Part shown: positions 57,700 through 64,000 of the stretch, piece by piece
Layout of the letters: each line of letters begins with the position of its first letter
Numbering within the stretch: the first letter of the stretch is position 1
Assembly: GCA_050998805.1 (NCBI GenBank)
Contig: JBPCPV010000050.1
Span: 1 to 64,000 of the forward strand
Reading direction: 5' to 3'
DNA length: 64,000 bases
From: JAICKM01 sp050998805
GTDB taxonomy: Bacteria > Chloroflexota > Chloroflexia > QHBQ01 > JAICKM01
Position numbers and translations under genes: made by a program
Notes under the pieces: model-generated
Told to the model about the DNA's origin: nothing
What the model saw: the letters and a program-made list of their open reading frames with translations, nothing else
The model's database searches: none

Positions 57700-58980
57700 T
57701 CAGAGCAAGCCTATATCTGTTCGGTGGTGCGCCCCATCGAACGAGACGCGCGGCACCGCAGTGTAGACCAGGCGGCGGGCATCTTCGAGCGTCGGCGCGC
57801 GCCCGACCAGCGTCAGCACCCGCCCGCCTGAGCTGACGATGCGGGAGCCGTTCGGCTCGATGCGCGTACCGGCGTGGAAGGCGGTCACGCCGTCCGGCAG
57901 GTCGTCGAGGCCGGTGATCGGCCTGCCGGTGAGGGCCTGCGCCGGGTAGCCCTCCGAGGCAAGCACCACACCGCATGTGGCATCTGCGCTCCACCGTATG
58001 TCCGAGGCTATCTCATGCAGCCGCTCCTGGAATATGGCTAGCAAGATCTCGGCGAGATCGCTCTCCAGGCGCGGCAGCAGGAGTTGGGCTTCGGGGTCGC
58101 CGAGGCGGGCGTTGAACTCGAGCACACGAGGGCCGTCAGCCGTCATCATCAGCCCCGCGTAGAGGAAGCCGGTGAACGGGCAGCCCTCCGAGGCCATGCC
58201 CGCCACAGCCGGCCGCAGCACCGTCGCGGCGACTTCTGCCCACATCTCCTCGTTGACCCAGGACGCGGGGCTGTAACCGCCCATACCGCCGGTCATCGGC
58301 CCCTGATCGCCGTCCAGCAGCAGCTTGTAATCGCACGCCGGCGGCATCTGCACGACAGCCCTGCCGTCCGTGAAAGCATGGGCGCTCACCTCGCGCCCCA
58401 CCAAGAACTCCTCGCAAACAACCGTCCCCCGCCCCTCTCCCTCTCCCAAAATCCCGGCCTGCGCCATGCCGTGGAGGGCCTCACGCGCATCCGCGAGGGT
58501 GCGGGCGACGACAGCGCCCTTGCCACCGGCCAACCCGTCCGCCTTCAGCACCAGCGGGAACTCGGCCTCCGCGAGATACGCCCGCAGCTCTTCGGCGGTC
58601 TGCGTCACCTGGTAGACGGGCGACGGGATGCCGTGCCTTCGCATAAAGTCCCGCGCCCACGACTTGCTCGACTCGATCCGCGCGGCTGCCTTTGTCGGCC
58701 CGACTATCGGCAGGCCGAGCGCGCGGAACTCGTCCACGATGCCGAGCGCCAACGGCAGTTCCGGCCCCACCACGGTCAGGTCAATCACCTGCTCGAGCGC
58801 CCACCTGCCGAGTTCCTGTATCGCCGCCACGCTATCGGCCCCCACCGGCATGTTTTGGGTGAGAAGCGCCGTGCCGGGGTTGCCGGGCGCGCAAAATATC
58901 CGCGTAACCTGCGGGCTGCGCGCGAGTGCCTCCACAAGCGCATGTTCCCGCGCCCCTCCCCCGATCACAAGCACTCTCAC
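57700..58980 (-). CDS. purD: Phosphoribosylamine-glycine ligase (GAR synthetase)
   Basis: A 426-residue purine-biosynthesis enzyme joining glycine to phosphoribosylamine with ATP. It begins with RVLVIGGGAREHALVEALARSP and contains the ATP-grasp segments LVLKADGLAGGKGAVVA and PRVLEFNARLGDPEAQ. The GTG start at 58980 follows GAGGAAA, and a longer frame upstream would lie in the toxin gene. It overlaps that gene's stop by four bases. The 69-base gap to the lipoprotein hydrolase carries only short TACGCACTACG-type repeats. Confidence 0.95.
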   Translation of the reverse strand: MRVLVIGGGAREHALVEALARSPQVTRIFCAPGNPGTALLTQNMPVGADSVAAIQELGRWALEQVIDLTVVGPELPLALGIVDEFRALGLPIVGPTKAAARIESSKSWARDFMRRHGIPSPVYQVTQTAEELRAYLAEAEFPLVLKADGLAGGKGAVVARTLADAREALHGMAQAGILGEGEGRGTVVCEEFLVGREVSAHAFTDGRAVVQMPPACDYKLLLDGDQGPMTGGMGGYSPASWVNEEMWAEVAATVLRPAVAGMASEGCPFTGFLYAGLMMTADGPRVLEFNARLGDPEAQLLLPRLESDLAEILLAIFQERLHEIASDIRWSADATCGVVLASEGYPAQALTGRPITGLDDLPDGVTAFHAGTRIEPNGSRIVSSGGRVLTLVGRAPTLEDARRLVYTAVPRVSFDGAHHRTDIGLL

Positions 58981-59456
58981 GTTGTTTCCTCGCCGATCCA
59001 ATGCGCCCATAGCATACCAAGCTGCCGAGCCCCGTTCGCTAGACGCCTGTCGGCTGTCCAAAACTCAGCGCCGAGGTTCTCGGCAAGTGCCAGATAGAAG
59101 CCATCATAGGCCTTCGACTGCCCAAGCCGTCCGGCCCAGCCAAGCGCTTCACGGCAGAGTTCAGGAGTCAATGCAATGGCTTCTACCTCCAAAGAAAACA
59201 AGTCGTCGAGAGCCGTTTGGCCCTCATCTGCCGAAATGGCACGCGCGTAGACCCCACCGCGAATCGCCGAGGTACACTCGGCTAGCCATAACATAGGCGC
59301 AACCAGCTGTAAGCCCAACTGTCTCCAGGCAGAAAAACGCCTCGTGATATCGACCCCCTGCGCGGCCCAAGCGGGAAGCAAAGCCCATATCGCAGCACTT
59401 GCGTCGATCACCAACACGGATGAATCAACCGAGGTTACGGGCATCTTGCTCTTCAC
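58977..59456 (-). CDS. VapC-like PIN-domain toxin (second pair)
   Basis: A 159-residue PIN-domain protein with acidic positions in VLVIDASAAIWALL, MLWLAECTSAIR, KAYDGFYLALAEN and FWTADRRLAN. These match VapC RNases, although the sequence is distinct from the first pair. It overlaps the upstream antitoxin-like gene by 32 bases. ATG 59444 is a possible later start. It shares its last bases with the purD start, so the toxin pair and purD may be read on one message. Confidence 0.85.
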   Translation of the reverse strand: MKSKMPVTSVDSSVLVIDASAAIWALLPAWAAQGVDITRRFSAWRQLGLQLVAPMLWLAECTSAIRGGVYARAISADEGQTALDDLFSLEVEAIALTPELCREALGWAGRLGQSKAYDGFYLALAENLGAEFWTADRRLANGARQLGMLWAHWIGEETT

Positions 59457-59730
59457 GCATCTGGTTGATCATCTCTACAACATCGATCCTCAAAGGTTCA
59501 TTGTCGTTGCGCCGTTGGATTCCCTCCCGATGAAGGCGTATCCGTTCTAGTGCAGCCAATTGGCGCTGCTTATCTGCCTCGGCGGGCCGCTCTCGCTGCT
59601 CCAATTGAGCATTAAGCATCTCGCGCACCAACTCGGAGACACTACGTCCTTCTTGGGCGGCAATGTCGACTAAGGCTCGATGCTGCTCCAGCTCCAGTAG
59701 GATTTGCGTCCGATACAATCGTTTTGTCAT
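59425..59730 (-). CDS. Ribbon-helix-helix antitoxin-like protein (second pair)
   Basis: A 101-residue protein with an N-terminal ribbon-helix-helix (KRLYRTQILLELEQHRALVDIAAQEGRSVSELVREML) and a long charged helix. This is a CopG-type antitoxin layout: the N-terminal half binds the operator as a dimer and the tail wraps the toxin. GGGAGG lies eight bases before ATG 59730. Confidence 0.85.
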   Translation of the reverse strand: MTKRLYRTQILLELEQHRALVDIAAQEGRSVSELVREMLNAQLEQRERPAEADKQRQLAALERIRLHREGIQRRNDNEPLRIDVVEMINQMREEQDARNLG

Positions 59731-59750
59731 GTTTGCACCTCCCGCCGTCA

Positions 59751-62636
59751 TTATACGCCCAACATAGTCCCTCTGCCACCCCGTCGCCGCCACGGCTCCC
59801 AGACCAGCGCCGCCAAGACCAGCAGCGCCGCCGCCGTGATCCACGCGCCGAGTTGGAAGGAGACCGGCCTGTAGGCGAAGTCCACCGTGTGCGCGCCCGC
59901 CGACAAGTACACTCCCCTCAGTGCATGGTCGGACTGGACGATCGGCGCGGGCACGCCGTCCACCGAGGCAGCCCAACCGGGGTAGAACTGGTCGCTCAGG
60001 ATCAGCACGCCGGGTGCGAGGCTCCGCGTGGCGACGCGCACCTCCTCTGGGCTGTACTCAGTGATCGTCACTGCGTCGCTGCCCGTCGGCGGCGGCGCCG
60101 GCGGCAGGGTGTCGGTGGGCGGCAGGGGCGCGCCGAGCAGCGCCGTGCCCGCAGCGTCAAACTCGGGACTGAGGAGGCGGCCCAGCTGCGCCTGCGCGTC
60201 CGGCTCGACCTCAACCCGGTGTGTCAGCCACGCCCGGTCGAGCGCGCGCCGGTTGGCGAAGATGCTCGCTGCGTCCGTCCCGCCATCCAGCACTCTCTCG
60301 AACCAGGGCGCATCGGGGTTGAGCAGCGACAGGCTGCGGAAGACAAGATCCCCGCTCGCCGCCGCACCGGCCTCCAGCCGCGTCCCGCCCGCGTAGGCGG
60401 CACCGCCGTTGTACCAGAGCGTCACCGCCCCGCCTGGGCGCGCGTCGGGCGACTCGAAGTAGAAATAGAACCGACGACCCTTCGCCGACCGGATCGGCGG
60501 GAAGGTGACCCGCCAGTAGCTGTTGTCGGGCAGCAGGGCCGTGTCGAGCCGCTTGGTCACCAGGTCGGTCGCCGCCGGGTCCGTCTTGAGGTGGAAGACG
60601 AGCGTTCCCGCCGGGTGCCGCCCATATGTCGCGCCGAGCACCTCGACCCCCGCCAGGTTGTCGGCCCCTGCAGTGAAAGTCTGCCCCGGCATTTCCCCGC
60701 CGAGGATCTCGCCGACCGTCTTGCCGCCGTTCGTCTCCTGGCGGGCGTCCGGCAGGTAGTTCGGGTCATCGCCGGGTGCGGTCATCACGTAGCGGACGTT
60801 GAGCAGGTTCCAGGCGTGCGAGGGCAGGAGCCGGCCAGCACCGGCAGCCGCCGTGGTCTCCCCGGCTATCGTCGGGTCGGGCAGCACCGCCAGCTCGTGG
60901 TAGGTCACCGGCTCAATCGCGTCGTTGCCGCGCAGATCGGCCAGCCCGTATGCCAGGTTCGCGTTCGCCGCCCAGACATCCCCGCCGGCCACCGCCCGAA
61001 ACAGCCCGGCCTGCGCCTGCAAGAAGCGTGTCGCCGCCGTGGCCGGAAAGTAGTCTCGCGGTGCGACCGTCGGCACGTACCCGGCGTGTGCCTGCCACAA
61101 GTCAGCTGCGAGCACCACCGGCAGCAGCATACCAGCCCATGTCCACCTCGGCCTCACCCGCCCCAGCCAGATCACGGCACCAACCACCACTGCGCTCGCC
61201 GCGAGCAGCGCCGCCGTTCGCCAAAGGCTATCTCCCCAAACCTGTTGGGCCGGGGCAGAGCCGGAAGGCAGCCCGAAAAACGCGCCCCCGAAGGCCCACG
61301 GCACGGCGATGCCGAGCAGCACCAGGATGACGGCCGTCGCCGCGAGCGGCCACCCTAACCCCCGAACCCACTTCCCTTGTAGGGAAAGGGGCGAGATCAG
61401 GGCGGCAGCGCCGAGCGCCGCGAGCAGGCCGAGTGCGAACTCGGCGACCACGACCAGCCGGTGGTTGAGCGCGAACCGCAGCCCCGGCACTGCGACCGCC
61501 GCCTGGTAGATGCCGGGCACCCCGTAGACCACCGCGAGCGTCAGCGCAAGCAGCACCGCGAGGAAGAGCGCAAGCCGCCGCTTCGCCCTGTCGCGCGTGA
61601 GGAGCGCGAGCGGCGCGAGCACGAGCGGCAGCAGCCCCGCGTAGTTGTTCGACTCGTTGTAGTTGATCGGCATCCCCCACCAGTTGTGGCGGGCGGGGTT
61701 GCCGAGCAGGTCGGGGCTGAACGCCGTCCACGCATACGGCAGCGGCATCCAGAACGGTGTGTCCTGGCGCTGCACCCGCCGCAGGAGCGTCATGCTGCCT
61801 GAGAAGAGATACTCGGCGAACGGCAGCAGCTGCACGGCGGCCAACAGCACACCAAGCGCATAGGCCCCTCCCCATAGCCCAAGCGCCCGTAGAACCGCCC
61901 ACCCGCCCACGCCCCTCCCCTGCCACAGCAGGAAGAGCAGGAACAGCCCCGTCGCCAGCGCCTCGTGATACGCCAGCTCGGGGTGGCCGGATAAGAGTGT
62001 GAGCGCGGCGGCACCGGCGAGGAGTGCGAGGGAGCTCGCTCCCGGCCTCGCCACGAGCCTCGCCGTCGCCCACCAGAGCCAGGGCAGCAGCACCGCCGCG
62101 CTGGTGTGCGGGTGGAGCAGCCAGACGGTCAGGAACGCGCCGAAGGTGAACGTCAGCGCGGCGAGGCTCGCGGGCACCGGCCCGACGCGCAACACAGTCC
62201 GCGCCAGCAGGTACATGCCGAGCGCCGCCGTGAACAGCTTAAGCCATGCCCGCAGCAACAACGTGAAGCCGCCCGGCCAGATAAAGTACGGCCAGTTGAG
62301 CGGGTAGAAGACCGCCGATTGCATGTTGCCGACGAACGGCGCGCCGAGCATGTTGTCGGGGTTCCAGAGCGGCAACGCCCCCGCGTGCAGCCTCTCCGCG
62401 CTGAACATCATCCAGGGTTCGAACTGGAACACGCTGTCGGACAGCAGACCGTTGGAGGGGCCGGGCCACGCGGCAGGCTGCTGCGCGTGCCAGGGGTAGT
62501 AGTCGTAGAGCATGTCTGCCGGCGAGAGCACGCGCCCCGTAAACAACGCCCCGCCGAGGAACAGGCTGACCGCCACGCTAATACCCAGGCAGGCCCAGGC
62601 GATTTCGCGCCGCGTTATCCGCGCTAGTTCGAGCAA
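59751..62636 (-). CDS. YfhO-like polytopic membrane protein (third)
   Basis: A 961-residue protein, the closest relative of the element-borne copy at 31374. It contains TGRVLSPADMLYDYYPW, GLLSDSVFQFEPW, LPLWNPDNMLGAP and NWPYFIWPGG, then about a dozen helices, a large extracellular beta-rich domain and a final ILSDQFYPGWAASVDGVPAP plus a helix. The start is TTG 62636, seven bases after GGAG (CCGGAGACTGCC). It is probably a GT-C-type enzyme or carrier for envelope sugars. The divergent neighbour at 62768 is also a multi-pass glycosyltransferase-like protein. Confidence 0.86.
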   Translation of the reverse strand: MLELARITRREIAWACLGISVAVSLFLGGALFTGRVLSPADMLYDYYPWHAQQPAAWPGPSNGLLSDSVFQFEPWMMFSAERLHAGALPLWNPDNMLGAPFVGNMQSAVFYPLNWPYFIWPGGFTLLLRAWLKLFTAALGMYLLARTVLRVGPVPASLAALTFTFGAFLTVWLLHPHTSAAVLLPWLWWATARLVARPGASSLALLAGAAALTLLSGHPELAYHEALATGLFLLFLLWQGRGVGGWAVLRALGLWGGAYALGVLLAAVQLLPFAEYLFSGSMTLLRRVQRQDTPFWMPLPYAWTAFSPDLLGNPARHNWWGMPINYNESNNYAGLLPLVLAPLALLTRDRAKRRLALFLAVLLALTLAVVYGVPGIYQAAVAVPGLRFALNHRLVVVAEFALGLLAALGAAALISPLSLQGKWVRGLGWPLAATAVILVLLGIAVPWAFGGAFFGLPSGSAPAQQVWGDSLWRTAALLAASAVVVGAVIWLGRVRPRWTWAGMLLPVVLAADLWQAHAGYVPTVAPRDYFPATAATRFLQAQAGLFRAVAGGDVWAANANLAYGLADLRGNDAIEPVTYHELAVLPDPTIAGETTAAAGAGRLLPSHAWNLLNVRYVMTAPGDDPNYLPDARQETNGGKTVGEILGGEMPGQTFTAGADNLAGVEVLGATYGRHPAGTLVFHLKTDPAATDLVTKRLDTALLPDNSYWRVTFPPIRSAKGRRFYFYFESPDARPGGAVTLWYNGGAAYAGGTRLEAGAAASGDLVFRSLSLLNPDAPWFERVLDGGTDAASIFANRRALDRAWLTHRVEVEPDAQAQLGRLLSPEFDAAGTALLGAPLPPTDTLPPAPPPTGSDAVTITEYSPEEVRVATRSLAPGVLILSDQFYPGWAASVDGVPAPIVQSDHALRGVYLSAGAHTVDFAYRPVSFQLGAWITAAALLVLAALVWEPWRRRGGRGTMLGV

Positions 62637-62650
62637 GGCAGTCTCCGGTA

Positions 62651-62753
62651 GTTGTTAGTGGTTAGTGGTTAGTGGGCCGGGCGGGCTGAGGCAATTATAT
62701 GACATAGGCGCGCCGGGTGCCAGCGACGGCTGACGTCTGACGGCTGATCGCTG
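62651..62753. repeat. Short tandem and palindromic repeats in a divergent gap
   Basis: Three GGTTAGT units lie at 62651-62676. A CGGCTGACGTCTGACGGCTGA word with short CAGCGA/TCGCTG arms lies at 62721-62753, belonging to the same family as 12608-12703. The latter part also provides the -35-like CTGACG of the next gene. Confidence 0.75.
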
Positions 62754-62759
62754 TATAAT
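62754..62759 (+). promoter_or_regulatory. -10 element of the final glycosyltransferase gene
   Basis: TATAAT, eight bases before ATG 62768, with CTGACG 18 bases upstream inside a repeat. The message would be leaderless or nearly so. Confidence 0.55.
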
Positions 62760-62767
62760 GTGGCCTT

Positions 62768-64000
62768 ATGTGGACCGTCAGCCGAAATCGCATAGCGGGT
62801 CTGCGAACGCTGCCCGCTGGACTGCTCGTCGCCGGGGTGTTGGCCGTGCTCGCCGCCGTCCTCTACGGCAGCCTGCTCGGCGGCTACTTCCTGTCCGACG
62901 ACTTCGTGATCCTCTCGTGGACGCGGGTTTCGGCGCCCGGTGAGGTGTTGGGGCTGTTCGACCCGCGCGCGCCCTGGTTCTATAGGCCGATGCTCAAGAT
63001 GGTCTACTGGGCGCTACAGTCCATCTTCGGCCTGAACCCTCTGCCGTTCCACTTGTTCAACATCGTGATGCACACACTGGCGGCATGGCTTCTCTACTTC
63101 TACGCGAAGCGTGTCGCCGCCGCACGCCCGGCGACCGCCCTCGCCGTGAGCCTGCTTTTCTTCGTGAACCACCGCCACGCCGAGCCTGTCGCCTCGATCT
63201 CGGCGATGGGCGAGCTGATCGCGGTGCCCGCGCTCTTCGGCAGCCTGTTGCTGGCCCACCGCTTCGTGGAGAGCCGCAGGCCGCCCGCGCTCGCCGCCTC
63301 CCTCGGCCTCTTCGCCGTCGCGCTGCTCAGTCGGGAGAGCGCCGTGCTGCTGCCGGTACTGGCCGCGCTCAGCTTGGCGCTCTTCGCACCTAAACCGCTC
63401 GGACGACGGGCACTTGCCGCCCTCGGCACCGGCTATGCCGCGCTGCTCGCCGCCTACGCCCTCCTACAGCTACAGGTGGTCAACCGGGGCGGAGAGGCCG
63501 GCGGCGTACTATCGCGCGGCGGCCTCAGCTTCAAGCCGCTTAATGCCGAGTCGGTCGTGCTCGGCGTCATGGACTACGCTAACGGCCTGCTGCCCGGCGG
63601 CGGGGCGGCGGCCTCACTGGCGCTGGACCAGCTCCGCCCGGTCGCCTGGGCAGAGCTGGGGCTGCTGCTCGCGCTCGGCGGCGTGCTGGCCCTCACACAC
63701 CTCAAGCTGATGCTGCTCGGCCTCGCATGGATGCTGGTCAGCCCGCTACCGTTCGTGTTCTTCAACGCGCCGACCGACCGCTACTTCTACATGCCGACGA
63801 TAGGCTACAGCCTGCTGCTCGCGGGCCTGCTGGCCGAGGTCGCCTCCGGCCTGGCGCGGCTGCTGCGACGCCCGCCGTCGGTCGTGGTGCCCTCGGCACT
63901 GGCGGGGGCGGTGCTCGTGCTGCTGCTGCCGCAGGTGCCCGCGCTCTCAGCGAAAGAGGCCCACTGGAACGCGGCAGGCGCGCTGTCGGGCCGGGTGCTG
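62768..64000 (+). CDS. Multi-pass GT-C-like membrane glycosyltransferase, cut by window end
   Basis: The first 411 residues of a protein that continues past the window. A short N-terminus leads into a helix (GLLVAGVLAVLAAVLYGSLL), then an outside loop GYFLSDDFVILSW with the acidic pair typical of GT-C enzymes. Further helices follow, with YRPMLKMVYWALQ, HLFNIVMHTLAAWLLYFY, NHRHAEPVASISAM and later APTDRYFYMPTIGYSLLLAG. This pattern fits protein or lipid mannosyltransferase-like enzymes that use polyprenyl-linked sugars. No stop is met. Direction and position, divergent from the YfhO-like gene, suggest a shared envelope-glycan role. Confidence 0.83.
   Translation, partial: MWTVSRNRIAGLRTLPAGLLVAGVLAVLAAVLYGSLLGGYFLSDDFVILSWTRVSAPGEVLGLFDPRAPWFYRPMLKMVYWALQSIFGLNPLPFHLFNIVMHTLAAWLLYFYAKRVAAARPATALAVSLLFFVNHRHAEPVASISAMGELIAVPALFGSLLLAHRFVESRRPPALAASLGLFAVALLSRESAVLLPVLAALSLALFAPKPLGRRALAALGTGYAALLAAYALLQLQVVNRGGEAGGVLSRGGLSFKPLNAESVVLGVMDYANGLLPGGGAAASLALDQLRPVAWAELGLLLALGGVLALTHLKLMLLGLAWMLVSPLPFVFFNAPTDRYFYMPTIGYSLLLAGLLAEVASGLARLLRRPPSVVVPSALAGAVLVLLLPQVPALSAKEAHWNAAGALSGRVL

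Noticed and set aside
59724..61358. 544-residue plus-strand frame over the third YfhO-like gene
   Set aside because: Arg/Gln/Pro-rich shadow; the minus-strand reading has membrane helices and clear paralogs.

Overview
The window is GC-rich DNA (roughly two thirds G+C by eye) that most resembles a Chloroflexota-type bacterium. That placement is inferred, not proven. It rests on three very large YfhO-like membrane proteins, an SLH-domain surface protein, an FTR1 iron permease with a helical exported domain, frequent GTG/TTG starts, several leaderless starts, consensus TTGACA-N17-TATAAT promoters, and dispersed short intergenic repeats that sometimes extend into genes.

Layout. Positions 1-2.8 kb hold a MNT nucleotidyltransferase/HEPN pair followed at once by a SWIM-finger SNF2 ATPase. 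2.85-4.16 kb holds VOC (glyoxalase-fold) genes under a textbook promoter with an operator-like palindrome in its spacer. 4.16-9.67 kb is a minus-strand run with overlapping starts and stops: YchF, family-2 glycosyltransferase, flippase-like membrane protein, YfhO-like protein. 9.77-12.5 kb has a YeiH-type exporter behind an unusual J-domain/TPR membrane protein. 12.75-16.8 kb is an iron-transport operon (lipoprotein, FTR1, hydantoinase/oxoprolinase-like protein). 17.4-19.06 kb is a DNA methyltransferase fused to an Mrr-like nuclease domain.

19,179-40,907 is an integrated element of about 21.7 kb. It is bounded by an exact 48-bp direct repeat of the 3' half of tRNA-His. Paired TGGCTATA sites with a 12-bp period lie just inside each end, and a further copy overlaps the promoter of the element's intact tyrosine integrase. 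The left part is an excision/replication module: HTH protein, ribbon-helix-helix protein, Xis-like protein, zinc-finger primase, RepA-like ATPase, and a replication-relaxation-like protein with a coiled coil and membrane helices. The cargo contains a MauE/MauD-like operon ending in a Tat-exported protein with 16 cysteines, a lipoprotein, a second YfhO-like gene, an orphan substrate-binding protein and another lipoprotein. Decayed genes (IS66-like transposase, GNAT, helicase N-terminus, a second integrase) show repeated turnover.

Beyond the element come tRNA-His and RNase P RNA, which lie in tandem on the minus strand. After them are an SLH-anchored beta-propeller-like protein, family-9 glycosyltransferase, TatA, tRNA-Leu, a class I glutamine amidotransferase-like hydrolase, a purple-acid-phosphatase-like protein, a fused MFS/spermidine-synthase-like protein, PgeF, the CCA-adding enzyme, two toxin-antitoxin pairs, adenosine-deaminase-like, a lipoprotein hydrolase and PurD. 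The window closes with a third YfhO-like gene and a multi-pass glycosyltransferase cut by the window end.
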